Notes under the pieces: generated by a model
Told to the model about the DNA's origin: nothing
What the model saw: the letters and a program-made list of their open reading frames with translations, nothing else
The model's database searches: none
Shown: positions 32,892 to 44,807 of the stretch, one piece after another
How positions within the stretch are numbered: position 1 is the first letter of the stretch
Layout of the letters: each line of letters begins with the position of its first letter
Position numbers and translations under genes: made by a program
Assembly (NCBI GenBank): GCA_963971285.1
Contig: OZ020264.1
Location: 11,732,431-11,796,430, forward strand
Source of the DNA: Astropecten irregularis
Taxonomy: Eukaryota > Echinodermata > Asteroidea > Paxillosida > Astropectinidae
Reading direction: 5' to 3'
DNA length: 64,000 bases

Positions 32892-33361
32892 TTGCTAACA
32901 ATATAAGTAGCATCAGGTTTAAACTATGGACTTCAATACAGAAAGTCCTGTGCCTTTTTGTATCTGTAGTGGTAACTATTATTTACTTACTCTCAGTTAA
33001 ACATGCTTGTCCAAGATTGCTCTAGTAAGTAAATAAAAAAAAACCTACGAAAAAAAAAAAAAATTAAAAAAAAAATTAAAATATGTAAAATAAAATGTAT
33101 AGGGTTACTTTGTTTTTGTTATTTTTAAAAAAATTGTTTAACTTAAAAAGAATGTTTTTTGGTTGGGTGGGGACATGTAGAAATATATAACATGTAGGAG
33201 TATCATTAAATTGATGATTAATCATAGAAACCATTTCGCTGGCCGGATGGGCTGAGGTAGAAGCCAAATGGTCAAGCGAAATTTTGAAAAACATTTTTTT
33301 ATTTATTTCCAATTTTTTTTTTTGTTATTGTTAACGTTATTGACCAACTATGGAAACGTAC

Positions 33362-33662
33362 AGAGCCCAATTTCATGGAATCCATAACAGCCTATTCTTT
33401 GTGTTTACGGGTGTTGCTAAGCATGAAATATATTTCATGGAATTCGTAAGCAAGACTTTCGGTGCTTAATCGGTTAGCAAAGAATTTCTAGGTTTACCTT
33501 GATTTTTATCTGCTAACACTCTCTACTGTCATACATATTGCAGAAAGTCATTGCTTAGTGTTGCATGAAAGAAAACTCTCTTATACGCAAACCGTAAGCC
33601 AAAAAAACTCTGCTATCATAAGCGATAAAATATTTGCTTACAGATTCCATGAAATTGGGCCT
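33362..33662. repeat. Foldback with CCCAATTTCATGGAATC ends
   Basis: AGCCCAATTTCATGGAATCC at the left is complementary to GGATTCCATGAAATTGGGCC-type sequence at the right. The interior has GTAAGCA/TGCTTAC-like segments. A right-end fragment lies at 17083-17210. Confidence 0.6.
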
Positions 33663-34433
33663 AGAAGTCTGTGTGTGCATTTGCCCAATTTAGAGTGGGA
33701 AAAAATACTAAATGGTAATTTTTAATTAATAATCATTTAAAGAAATGAATTGAGATGTAATGCCATGCCAGAACATACATCACAAAATGTGAAATAAGTT
33801 TTGAACCTTTCGATGGGGCAAATGTCACACAGAGCATCGTCACTTGAAATTCAAACTTAGGAAAGCACCATCTTGTACAACAACCATTTAAGACTCACCT
33901 TTAAATATCCATGCATTTTTTGTAATATTATGTAGCTTATCAAGAGAATATAATGGGGGACTGATGTAAACCCCAGAATTTACCAAGACCGTTAACATGT
34001 AGATAATCTGTGCTCTGCATGTGTGTTTTTTTTTATAGTCACAGCGTGAAAATAACACAACATTCACAAAACAATGAGAAATATTATTGTTTTCTTGGTG
34101 ATACTACTTTATAGGGCACCTATTGTAGTTTAGGCTACCGTACCTATTGAGAAAAGGAAATAAATACCACTTTTGTAAAGTAACTCACCAAAATATGTTG
34201 ATGGTGGTGTCATCTTGAATATTTTAGCAAAGTTAAATTTGTGGAAAGAGGGCAAAACATTTTGAAGAAATTTATGAAGTGGAATGGTAACGAAGATGCA
34301 GCATTTCACTGATGAAATGCTTAGCCATAATTACTGCTAAGGTGGCCTAAACACCTAAACTACAGTTATCACTTTTTTGTGGGTTTTTGTTTTTCCTAAC
34401 TATGAGGAAGTGTGACCACAGCAAAGGACAAAT

Positions 34434-34592
34434 AATATTCCTCCTGAACTGGTACCCATTCTTTGCACAGTGTGAGAAGGAGTGGTTACCAGTGATGGTT
34501 ACAAAAATGAAATTAATTTTTGTAATCATCACTGGTAACCACTACTAGACTCACACTGTGCAAAGCATGGATACCAGTTCAGGAGGAATATT
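34434..34592. repeat. Near-perfect hairpin with about 70-bp arms
   Basis: AATATTCCTCCTGAACTGGT begins the left arm and its complement ends the right arm. GCACAGTGTGAG and GTGGTTACCAGTGATG also pair, with only scattered mismatches, around an AAATTAATTTTTG centre. No second copy was noticed in the window. Confidence 0.8.
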
Positions 34593-35477
34593 AAAGAATC
34601 TATACATGTACATGTGTATATGATGTATGCATTGTGAATTTTGGAAAAGCAAAAACAAGTAAAGACACTGATTAGTAGTGAAACATACATGTCCCTCTTT
34701 CTAAAAGGTCGTCAATTTTTGTTTAGCATCGATAAACTCTCTGGATTTGAACCAAAATCCACCCGAGAACCATTCAAAATCCATGCCCTACAGTATATGG
34801 CAGTGGATTTTGAAAGAAACAGGATTTCAGAGCCCAGGCACTGTATCTTGTACGTGGACTTTTTGTAAATTTTGATGGGTTTTCATGGGCCCAAAGACCA
34901 TAGAAATTTGGCACATGGTTTTGAATGTGGTTGCTAGCCAAAATACACAAGGATGTTATGCATGTTAGGGGTACTAGTCCTATATATCCACACGAAGGAA
35001 ACTGGTATTGAAAAGAAAGGAATTTAACAAAAGAGTTACATACCATAAACGTTGTTGTCGTTTAGATGTCGTTTTTTTTTTTTTCAGTTATAATTTTCAT
35101 CCATCATTTTAAGTTCATAATACTTGCAAGTATTAATCTATTGTATCATGTAATATATCTGGGTTGATTGTAGCCCCAATCTTAAAGAGAAAAACAAACA
35201 TTAAATAAAAATGCAAAATCAACTTGCTTTGAAGTAAAACTTAATGTCAGGCGGGAAAGAAACGTACATGTTATTCTTTAGTTGTGCTATAAACTCTGTT
35301 TTAGGATATCCCTTGAACATCCTTTAAAAAGCCATATGTGAGTTATATCTGAATAGTATCTGGTACACAGACTTCATTCATTGCATATAAACACACCAGT
35401 TTGAAGTTCCCAGACTAAAGACTGTTGCTGTATAATCACACAGAATTTGGGAGAAACGTTTGCTTCGTTACATAAAC

Positions 35478-35720
35478 GGGTCAATTTCATGGAGCTGCTA
35501 AGTTAAAAAACAAATTGCTTAGCACAAAAATTTCTCGCCCAATAAAACAAACCACCATTAAAAAATTCCATTTGATATTCATGGTCAGCGAACAGCCAAA
35601 AAACAATCACAAGTGAAACACAACACATGGAAATTTGGTTGTTAATCCTGTTTTTTATTAAGACAGAAATTTCATGGTTAGCAAATTTTTGTGCTAAGCA
35701 GGGCTGTGAAATTGGCCCCA
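35478..35720 (+). repeat. Family C element
   Basis: The left end is GGGTCAATTTCATGGAGCTG and the right end CAGGGCTGTGAAATTGGCCC; the internal CATTTGATATTCATGGTCAG block is well kept. Confidence 0.7.
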
Positions 35721-36347
35721 TGCCTTGCACATTAATGCACTGTTTATAATGGATAAGAATGGCTCACAAATTAAGGAAAGAAAGTTGTTGTTATTGAATC
35801 CATTAATATATACACAAACTCAATGAACATTTCTGCCGCACAAACACACTTCATAGTACAACAATAAGTTAACCATTATAAAATGTAATATCATTTTATC
35901 ATAATTACAACTACATGTAACACAATACATGTATACCCAAAGCTAAAAAAAAAAAATCATCATCATCAGAATTTTACATTAATATTTTATCAAAACCCGG
36001 ATAATAACAATTCACAAAGTGATCAATAATGAAAGTTGGGTGCCAATAAGGAAACATAAATTACATAATATACAAATTGAATGATAAAGAATAATCTTTT
36101 ACAGCGGAAATCCTTGATTTAATTACATAATTAAAATGATTCAAATTTCCGGTTTTCATCAGAGCTTAATGGTAGCCCAATAATTCCTCCATTAATTTTA
36201 TCTGCCCGATGTTTGGATACAATCTTTACTGTATTGCAAAATTGCAAGGAAGCTTACAATAATTTTATACTTAAAGCAAGAAACAAAATCCCATTATAAA
36301 ATAAACTCAATGTTCATAACAATGATCATTATGGCATTGGTTTACTT

Positions 36348-37162
36348 TAGTCTGGTTCCCGGACCCAAAAAGCGCCAGACTATTGTCTGTCAAATATAGG
36401 GTCCGGTATCGGCTACGTGTACTGGAGGGTCACGTGACCAAAAAGACCAAGTTTTGGCTTTTTACGGAAAAATCCGAAACATTACGAACTCGTTTTCGTT
36501 CAACTTCGGATAGCAACATTGACTTTCGGCTATTTCCGACAGGTCACGCGAGGTCATGTACTTCAGGGAAAGACAGGTCGTGTACATATGTTTCATTCCG
36601 GCTACAGTTAGCCCAAATAGAGCATAATTATTGTCCACATACAACAGAGCACTTTTCCTAATTATGCACTTTTGAGGAGTTTGTTGTATGGTTTTTTCCC
36701 ACTCTTTGATTTCTTTTTCTGTCCAGATAAAATTGCATGTGCTTACAAAAGTGCAAAAATTAATGCTAAAATTGAATCTCGCTAAACTCTAAAACTAGCT
36801 TCCGCGCCTGCGCAGACATGACAGCTGTGTCATGTTCATAGAGCGTTTTCGAAACGGAGGCTCAGGCTCCGTTTCAGGCTCCGGCTCCATTTCTTGAATC
36901 CATTCTAAAACAACGGGCATCAAAATAGAGGTTTTTGGCTGCGGTTCTGAAGTAGATTCTCTACTATGAAAATAAAAACAGAGCTTCAGCTTCAAAGAAA
37001 AACCACAACCTATATTTTTCAGCATATGGATGTCAGAGCTGGAGCCTGAGCCTGAGCCTAAGCCTCCGTTTCGAAAACGCCCTATGTTTAACCGTAGCCG
37101 ATACCTGACCTAAGATTTTTAATAAGAGACGTCGGGGAATCTTTTGGCAGGGAACCAGACTA
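36348..37162. mobile_element. Foldback DNA element, 815 bp, 10-bp TSD (Mutator-like size)
   Basis: The ends are TAGTCTGGTTCCC and its exact complement GGGAACCAGACTA. The same 10 bp, TGGTTTACTT, flanks both sides (36338-36347 and 37163-37172). Inner segments GGTATCGGCTACG and CGTAGCCGATACC also pair. A 9-11-bp duplication is typical of Mutator-like elements, but no transposase is present. A family F element (36838-37085) is nested inside. A shorter relative lies at 39249-39441. Confidence 0.82.
36838..37085 (+). repeat. Family F element nested in the 815-bp element
   Basis: Inverted ends of about 33 bp: CATAGAGCGTTTTCGAAACG at the left and CGTTTCGAAAACGCCCTATG at the right. The core has TTTTTGGCTGCGGTTCTGAA and CAGAGCTTCAGCTTCAAAG. 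Confidence 0.8.
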
Positions 37163-37395
37163 TGGTTTACTTTTACCCCGTTCCAAACCCGAGAGGGCGC
37201 TATATAGCAAAACTTCTGGGTATTTTATTTCTATGGGTTCATCACACTACTCCCATTGACCTTAATGTTAAATCCCTCAACTTCACAGTTCAAAAAACCT
37301 CATCCAGGAGTCACTCAGCTTTTGGTGTAATACTGTAAATGGTAGTTTGAACCCTCATCTACCCAATTCATTTCGATTTTTTGTTTTTTAGCCGA

Positions 37396-37401
37396 TTTAT
37401 T
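37396..37401 (-). terminator. Possible poly(A) signal of the ABCG gene
   Basis: TTTATT on the plus strand (AATAAA on the gene strand) lies about 370 bp past the ABCG stop; another is near 37211. These are candidates only. Confidence 0.25.
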
Positions 37402-37768
37402 TGCTTGCTAGTTGCCCAAGAAAAAACATCCCCCGAAATGGCACTACATGTATTCCGTAACCGACTTGCTACCAATTTTCACGAAGCAACCCTCCACGTT
37501 CAAAACAATGTAGGGCCAGATTTTAAACCAAAATGTCTCAAGTCTCCACAACAGGCTGAAGCACTAAACCCCAAGGTTGTGATAACCAGTCATAATCACA
37601 CACAAAATGGCATGACCCCCAAAATGCATTTAAATATTTGAGGGCATAGTTATCAGCTTGGCGCATTGATCTTGGAGCTAGTACTGTACCAGGTCCAACC
37701 ATTTATATATTTTTTTCAGGCCCCTAGCAACAAGGTTGGTCTAGACTGGTGCCTTGCCTCATCTAGGT

Positions 37769-40700
37769 TCACTCAGGTGTGCGAATGAAGCGAAGTATGA
37801 GATAGCCGAGTACGCGGAACACGACGAAGATGCCGATGAGAATGCCACAGATCTCACTGAGTGATAGAGGCAGTAGTTTCATGTGGTCTAGTACCTGGAC
37901 GCTCTCCACGTGTGTCGCATTATGGTGGCAAGCATCGAACATACTATTATTCTCCTTGCACCTGCGGTGAAAAACAGAAACAAAAACGTGGGAAAAGAAC
38001 AAGATGATGACAGAAAGCCGACAGTTTAAGGTTTGTGCATTTACTACAGCATTTCTTACCCCCCCCCCCCCCGGCTGTAACCTTTCGAAATGGTCTTTGG
38101 AATTACTCGGGGTAACCCTTGGTTGTAGGCCTTTATACTAAATTATAGTGGAGCTCTGTGTACCCTTCAGAAAATTATTTTTGCATTAACTTTTGACGGT
38201 TTTATTATAAAGTGCATTATAGTGATGTACAACAAACCCAAACAGAAACGTTTTACAGATTAACGTATAACTTTCAGAGTTTGAAGATGGTGGTAGTTGA
38301 AACTCAAATTATCGTCACAATATAATCTGCCCTAAATGGTGTATTTACTGACCCAGAAAGAGTAAAGCCAAGCACCCTAAACATTTTTTATCTTGGCAAG
38401 ATCAAAAATCCTTCTTGAAAAATTGTGTCAGGTTTTCACTATTTTCTCGGGACTCAGATGTCTGATTGAGCTCAAAGGTTTATTATTTCATGTACATTCT
38501 GGATCAGACAAAGTGTGAGTGTAGGTGCTATTCTGTGACCTTTACCAATCATTTACTATACCTTCAATTAAATAAAATACACGCAAAGAATCGCAAACTC
38601 ACTTCACTGGTTCCCCGTTCCAGCCAAACTCAATCTGCATCTGAAGTGTGTAGAAGTAGAACGTGTAGGAAAGGTAGCTAGACCATTCGAGCCACTGCGG
38701 TAGCCGCTCGATGTAGAAACCGCCCAGTATCAGCGTAGTCAGCATGAACAGAGATACAACGACTACGGCTTCTTGTAGGGATGGGGCGTAAGCACTGATG
38801 GCTAGCGCTATGGACTGTTGATATGATCACACAGTATAGGTCTATGTTATCATTATCAGTATTATCGGGAATGGGTCATTAGGGAGACTTTCTCATACAT
38901 ATATAGGCCTACCTATTTCTAAACATCCTCCAAACCAATGAACTTGAAATTGACATAATTGTGTACATATTGAGCGCATGCATTCTCTGTCTTCTATTAA
39001 AATATGGACAGTAAAAATATTTCTTTTAAAAGGTATCTTGTATAATAGGGAGACACCGAATGTCTCCCAAAATAATGTTCACTTTTTGACGCTTCGGTGT
39101 CTTCCTAATAATTATGCAATTTAGATAAATTAGACTGCGTGCAAGACAAAATTCGTGATACGGGCGAATCTATGCAAATAGTGCGCCACCAAGAGTTTGC
39201 AACGTGTTGGCCAATCACAGTGCGCGGAATCGGTCGGCCTTTAATTTCAAGTCTGGTTTCCTGCCCAAAGATTCCCTGACGACTCAAATAGGCCGTGTCA
39301 GAAACGGGCTTCCAGAGCTGCTACGGCTGTGTGTGTCTATTGTCACGGTGTCTCACGTATTTCCAATGGATCGAGCGAACTGATTCGGATGTAGCCTTAT
39401 TAGCAGAGAATAGTCAGAGATTCTTGGTCTGGCAACCAGACTAGACCCTTTCCAGACGCTCATTGAGTGAATTGTGATTGGCCAACGCATTACAAACTCT
39501 CGGTGGCGCACCTTTTTGGAATCACTCGAATTACAGAAGTTATGAGAGAGGAGGTGAGAAGTCATAAATTTTAAGATTAAAACTCAGAATCCTTAATACC
39601 TCGCCAACTAAGACGTTCATGAGCATAGCACACCACGAAGCCATGAAGGCCATAGCCGAAGCATTGAGACCAGCCATCCAGTACGTGATAACGAAGTACA
39701 CAGAGGGCATGACCATCAGCAGTGGTAGCAAGCTAAACGTCTTGGCCATGTAGTATGCCGATAGACGGTACGCTCCGGACTGGCGCTCCTTGAAGACGAT
39801 GGGTCGCTCCGATGGAACTAGAGAGGCGGCCACAAGACAGCGAAAGAAATAATTATTGGAGGTTAGTGGAAGTTTGCTTATCAGAATATCAAGCTCAGCA
39901 GATTTATTAAGCTAAATAGTCAGCTGAGGACGATTCGCAATCAGTGTTATTTGCATTCGATTTTATTGGTAACGTGTTTTAAGAGCAAAACTTAATGTCC
40001 TCGTATAGACCGTATGATTATTCACGGTGCATCCATTTCGAAACAGTGCAATCAAACCGGGACTTGGATTCAAAATAGTCTGGTACCCGTTATCTTTTTG
40101 AAATTGGTGTTACCTTTTCCAACGGGTATACAAGGAAGGTGACATGACAAGATGTATGCATCGTGAATAGGGTCTTTGGAAGCTATTACTTCAAACAGAA
40201 CTGATTATACCAAAATGGGACCGCTGGCATTATACTGTGACTGTTGAAGCCATACGCCGTGACTGAATATTTATATAATACTTACATGCATTCATGACCA
40301 AAAACATCGACTCAAAACCCCAGTAGACCAGTCCAAAGAAGTACTGTCGAGGAAAGAGACGTGAAAAACAAGGGATAAACTCATAAAAATAAATGGATAT
40401 TCGATTCCTGCTCTTTTTATAGGTAGGCCTATCATTTATTAATTTTTGAGAACGGAAAGCGTTAATTTCGCAACTGAAAAAAAATAATCATAGTTACTCA
40501 CAAAGCCTTGTTTGTCGTGGATGCGAGCCTCATCATGATTAGTCTGAAACCAGAGAAGCCCCACGATCACCGCCAACAAGACATTTTTGACAACCAGGAA
40601 CTTGGAGAGGATGACGTGACGCGAGTTCCTAAAGTTGCGACCCGTCAGGGTGCGAAGCTGGTCCAGGAACGTGGTCGGCCATTTAGGCTCAGGGTCCGAG

Positions 40701-43700
40701 GTACCTGACGTTACACTCTCACGGAGAGCTCTTCTGTTCACTTTGGGCACTTGGTACGCCTCCACGAAGGACAACTCCGACATGACGCCGTTGTGGTAGC
40801 CGCCCAGGACGCCCGAGATGGTCACCAGGGTGTTGCGCCGCTCGCGCCGGCCGAGGTCCCCGGGATTGGGAGAGGAAATCTCGCTTGGTGTGCGTGGTCT
40901 CCTCGCGGTCGACTGCCTTCGCTCAGGGCTCGGACCCTCCGAGTTGGGGAAGGGCACGACGGGTCCTGACGGGCCGTTGACGGTCATCGGGAGACGGGTG
41001 ATGCTGATGGATTTTCCCCTAGGTGTTGTGATCAGGCCAAAATTGGGAGTACTTTCATTGTGAACTACAGGCCTGAAATAATGAACAAAAGATGAGGGTG
41101 TGACACTTGTTTCCACTTTTCTTTCATCTTAAAGGCCATGTAAAACATTGATAAGAAACCAAAACAGAATTTTTTACAGCTTTACGTATAACTTTCAGGG
41201 TATGAAGATGGTGCTGGTAGAAACATATCGTTAAAACATTTCAGCCTGAAATGGTGCTTTTATCTAGAAACAGTAAACCCTAAACACCAAAAACATCTTG
41301 GCAAGGTCGGAAATCTTTCTCGGGACTCGGATGTTCGATCGAGCTCAAATTTTCACAGGATTATATTTCATGTATACATACTGGATTAGACAAAATGTGA
41401 GTGCTGTTGTGTCACCTCTTTACCAAAGTTATACACGCCCATTAATGGCAAAATACAGGATTGGTAAAGGTAATTCGATTCTGATTAGTGCGCCATCAAG
41501 AGTTTGCAACACGTTGGCCAATCACAATGTACGGAATCTGTCAACTCTTTGGGCGCGCCTTGGGTCAATCACATTGTGATTGGCCAAATCATTGTAAACT
41601 CTTGGTGGCGCACTATTGGAATCGCATGCATCATACCTGTTTCGTTGATCTGGTGGAAGTGAGTGATAGTGGTTAGTGTTGATGTGGAAGTTATCCTGCA
41701 GTGAAATATCCAGCGGATTGACATGTGACTGGTCCCCGTCAGATGTCCGTGATGCTCCCGTCGCTGTATTCCGGAAATTCCTCTCAGCGGCCTCGAAGAT
41801 GATCGACAGCTCCTCGTCACTTCCCTTGGCTTTGTCCACTGAAAACAAATTGGGGAGAAAATGTTGCTTTTCTGTTATCTTTTCCCGAATTTGAGTCTTT
41901 GGGCCTTTCTCAAAGCTCGGCTCCAGCTTAGGCTCTGGCTTCGTCTCTGTCATCCATGCTGAAAAATAGGTTGTGGTTTATCATTGAAGCTGAAGCTCTG
42001 TTTTCTTTAATTTGAAAATTCCGTGAACGTTTAAGACCCATTGTTTTCTCAAAAAGTGGCCACCGTATGGGACTGTAAATTTCACAAACGACTGAGATGG
42101 TACTGAGATGGTCTTTTTTCTTTTTAATTGCGTAACTCACTCAAGAAATCAGCCGGGTTATAGTTGGGCTGGCAGGGAAGGCCGAGGCTCTCAAAATATC
42201 CCAAGGCATCGTCTGCCCGTCCGAAGTAAATAACCTAGAGAAAAAAACAAGAAAGGATATTCACAGGTTACAGAAAGTATTAAACTGCAGTTGCAAAATA
42301 CTCATCAGCCAAAATGATAACCTGAAATATTAGGCTTGGAGTTTCGATTCTGACGTTTCGATCCTAGCAGGATCTTAATCGAGGGCTAAAGATGGAGAAA
42401 GCCTTGGAGAAAGATCCTGCGAGGATCGAAACGTCAAGCCTTATATAACTCCAAGCATTTTGAATCATTTTACGAACCAAAAAAATAAGATCTGAAAGAG
42501 CACCGTAATTGGACGGTCCCATTAAAAGGGAAATTTTCAATTTGAATAAAACATGTAGAAGTGAAGTCAGCGGGGTTATGTTTTGATTCCAGGGCCCATT
42601 TTGGCAAAAGGTAACCGTGCGGCCATAAACTATAGTTTTGCATTCTGTTTGGCTGAAAGTTTGGAGAAAATTATCCGAGTAAATAATGATTGATTATAAA
42701 TAAAAAGCCCTTAAATCAAAAAGGAGACGGCCATGACGTCATACCTGCCCTTCAGCCAATAAGAGGAGCTGGTCGAACAGATGGTAGATTTGACTGGACG
42801 GCTGGTGAATGGACATCACCACTGTTTTCTGAGTGTGTTTCGCGTACGTCTTGAGGGTCTGAATCAAATTCAGGGACGACGTGGAGTCTAGCCCGGATGT
42901 AGGCTCCTACAAAAGTAATAAATCATACACTTGATAGCATTCTAAAACAGACATCTTCACAGATTTACCTATAACTTTGAGTATAAAGATGGTGGTGGTA
43001 GAAACATACCGTTACTATACAAAATGCAGATAATAAAAGACATCATCTGTGAAATTTCCAGTCACATACGGTGCCCACTTTTTGAGAAAACGGTGAAAAA
43101 CGCCCATGGTAAACAGGAGTTAGTCTCTGGTTTTACTCTTTTCTAGTTAAATACAGCATTTCAGGCAGAAAAATTGTAATGGTATGTTTTTTCTACCGTA
43201 CCATAAAGTAAACTTAATATGTGGAGACTTTTTTAGCATGCTATACCAATGAGTATTGTAAAACCTTTTACATTAATTATGCTGGATTTATTTTACGATG
43301 TTCGTTCAGTATCAGTTTGATGAGAATAATGGTAAAATAGAGTATCGAAGAATACATAAATAGTTCCTCTTTTCAACAGAAAAGCTGAACTGGTGTACCT
43401 ACATCTAGAATCAGGACTGCAGGATCTGTTAGCAGCTCACAAGCAATATTGGCTCGCTTCATCTCCCCTCCGGATAAACCCCTGCACAGATAATCGCCGA
43501 TTCCTGAATCAGGTATGACACAAAATATTGAATACACAATCATCTCCCATAGTATATTTTTCCGATTTTATGTCACCTTTAAAAGCTTCAAACTTCAAAC
43601 AGTGCGCCTCCAAGAGTTTGCAAGGCGTTGGCCAATCACAATGCGAGGAATCGGTAGACTCTTTCCAGATGCATGCGCATTGGGTCAGCAAATTCCGTGC

Positions 43701-44726
43701 ATTGTGATTGGCCAGCGCATTGCAAACTCTTGGGGCGCACTATTTGAAATTGGCCAATCGACTTACTTGTATCGAGACATTTGTTCAAGTCCAGGGAGTC
43801 TACAAGTTCGTGCACCCGTTGAACTTTGGCCTTGTAAGACATGCTGGATGGTAGGCGAAGCCTCGCCGTAAACTATATGACAAAAAGATTTTCAAGTCAT
43901 TGAAAAGTGAACAAAGAAAAACTGACTGGACCGGGATTCGAACCAGCGGCTCCAAGGATAAGATAAGCGTATAACATTAGCAATGCACCAGCTTCATACC
44001 CTGAAAGTTATATGTAAATCTATGAACATTTCTGTGTGGGTATGTTACCAATTACCTCAAAACGACGATTGAGGCCTTGTGAAAACGAAAAAGGAACGAG
44101 GAAGAACTTTTAAAAATGAATCCTTCGCTTTCCAAGAACTGAAACATACCAGCAGCGTCTCCCTGAGAGTGAGGTTAGCAAAGAAGATATCATCTTGAAG
44201 CACCAGTGCGATTTGGCGTCGTAGGGTCTTAGTCAAGGGCGAGTCGTTCAGCGTGACTCCGCCGACGTGAAGCTCCCCAAGACGGCCTGATATCACGTGA
44301 AGAAGTGTCGTTTTCCCCGATCCTGCATGGTAGAAAGTGGTGTTCAATGATCAAAACTCCCAATCGAACACAGATATTTATTTCGTCAGTGCTGTAACTT
44401 GAAAGGTATCGTACGAAGGATAACTCATCGTATCCTACATAGGGCTATACAATGCATCATAAGTCCTACGATTCATAGTAAATTACGGTGTGTGGTGAAA
44501 TCGATCCCTGCCGAGCCCCGATGAAAACCCCAACATGACCGCCGATGCAAGGCGGCCAAGGGCCGCTCGCTCCCTGCCGATGATCTAACGTACCGCTCGG
44601 TCCAAGCAGGGCCAGTATCTGGCCCGGTTCTGCCTTGCCGCTGACTCCTTCCAGTATGACGGCGTTCTTAACGGACAGGTGAACATCCTCAAATTTGAGA
44701 GTAGCACCAACCTTCGGCATGTTCAT
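37769..44726 (-). CDS. ABCG-type ABC half-transporter, 740 aa, 12 exons
   Basis: Exons in transcript order: 44726-44594, 44322-44150, 43872-43767, 43503-43403, 42906-42745, 42234-42141, 41838-41637, 41072-40502, 40343-40286, 39817-39600, 38814-38603, 37961-37769; all junctions agree in phase. The ATP-binding domain comes first, as in ABCG half-transporters that dimerise to export lipids or small molecules. Seen: Walker A GPSGSGKTT (42-50), Q-loop LQDD (86-89), signature LSGGE (147-151), Walker B AVLILD (166-171) followed by EPTSGLDS, and H-loop SIHQPSS (His205). A long Ser/Pro/Arg-rich linker (about 258-455, exons 7 and 8) precedes the membrane domain, which has WFQ after the first helix, [14 protein letters not shown], the conserved [23 protein letters not shown] split over two exons, and a last helix near the C terminus. 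The linker is longer than usual. It resembles the ABCG14/21/22-like branch more than ABCG2 or ABCG5/8; substrate unknown. Start Met: GGT precedes ATGAACATG at an acceptor, so the true N terminus could be further upstream. Confidence 0.95.
38205..38573 (+). repeat. Family B MITE, near-complete
   Basis: CCAAACAGAAACGTTTTACA, CAGAGTTTGAAGATGGTGG, CTCAGATGTCTGATTGAGCT and GACCTTTACCAATCATTTAC occur in the family order. It ends about 30 bp before the 5' splice site of the exon 38603-38814 (transcript-downstream side). Confidence 0.65.
39157..39535. repeat. Family G foldback, split by an insertion
   Basis: The left arm (39157-39245) has GTGCGCCACCAAGAGTTTGC and TTGGCCAATCACAGTGCGCG; the right arm (39440-39535) has GAATTGTGATTGGCCAACGC and CTCTCGGTGGCGCAC. 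Between them lies 39249-39441, with AGTCTGGTTTCC / GGCAACCAGACT ends like those of the 815-bp element at 36348. It ends about 65-70 bp downstream of the 5' splice site of exon 39817-39600. Confidence 0.7.
41131..41435 (+). repeat. Family B MITE
   Basis: TTAAAGGCCATG-type start, then CAGGGTATGAAGATGGTGCT and GGATGTTCGATCGAGCTCAA, TTTCACAGG, GAGTGCTGTTGTGTCACC. ABCG intron between exons 41838-41637 and 41072-40502. Confidence 0.6.
41482..41624. repeat. Family G foldback
   Basis: GTGCGCCATCAAGAGTTTGC and TTGGCCAATCACAATG in the left arm pair with CATTGTGATTGGCCAA and ACTCTTGGTGGCGCAC in the right arm. Its border lies about 12 bp from the 5' splice site of ABCG exon 41838-41637. Confidence 0.8.
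41900..42010 (-). repeat. Family F fragment
   Basis: AAGCTCGGCTCCAGCTTAGG, TCTGTCATCCATGCTGAAAA and ATTGAAGCTGAAGCTCTGTT match one half of family F. It lies in the intron between ABCG exons 42234-42141 and 41838-41637. Confidence 0.55.
42330..42462. repeat. Family E hairpin, complete
   Basis: CTGACGTTTCGATCCTAGCA and TGCGAGGATCGAAACGTCAA are the inverted arms, with GCTTGGAGTT / AACTCCAAGC at the ends, around GGGCTAAAGATGG. ABCG intron. Confidence 0.75.
42945..43215. repeat. Rearranged family A copy
   Basis: A plus-oriented left end (CATCTTCACAGATTTACCTA, AACATACCGTTA) is joined to a minus-oriented remainder (CATACGGTGCCCACTTTTTG, CAGCATTTCAGGCAGAAAAA), making an inverted structure. ABCG intron. 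Confidence 0.5.
43600..43750. repeat. Family G foldback
   Basis: AGTGCGCCTCCAAGAGTTTG and TTGGCCAATCACAATGCGAG pair with CATTGTGATTGGCCAGCGCA and CTCTTGGGGCGCACT. Its border lies about 16 bp from the 5' splice site of ABCG exon 43872-43767. Confidence 0.8.
43897..43960 (-). repeat. Family T fragment
   Basis: GTCATTGAAAAGTGAACAAA followed by ACTGACTGGACCGGGATTCG and AACCAGCGGCTCC is the tail and B-box side of a tRNA-like unit. The A-box side is absent. Confidence 0.6.
44391..44510 (-). repeat. Family D element
   Basis: TCGTATCCTACATAGGGCTA, AATGCATCATAAGTCCTACG and TGGTGAAATCGATCCC match family D. It begins about 80 bp from the ABCG donor at 44593. Confidence 0.6.
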
Positions 44727-44807
44727 ACCCTGAAAACGTCACTCGCTCCTGTCGCATACAAACATGTGAACACAAATTTCTTTCAACAATCGTACATAAT
44801 CGAGTAA

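Larger units (their letters stand above)
30398..37768. other. Intergenic region and Cdc42 3' flank
   Basis: I find no exon in this 7.4-kb stretch between the Cdc42 stop and the ABCG stop. It contains the minisatellite at 30820-31012, the repeats listed separately, an A/T-rich low-complexity tract at 33025-33150, and possible AATAAA signals for Cdc42 near 31859 (inside a family C copy) and 32379; none is compelling. Confidence 0.6.
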
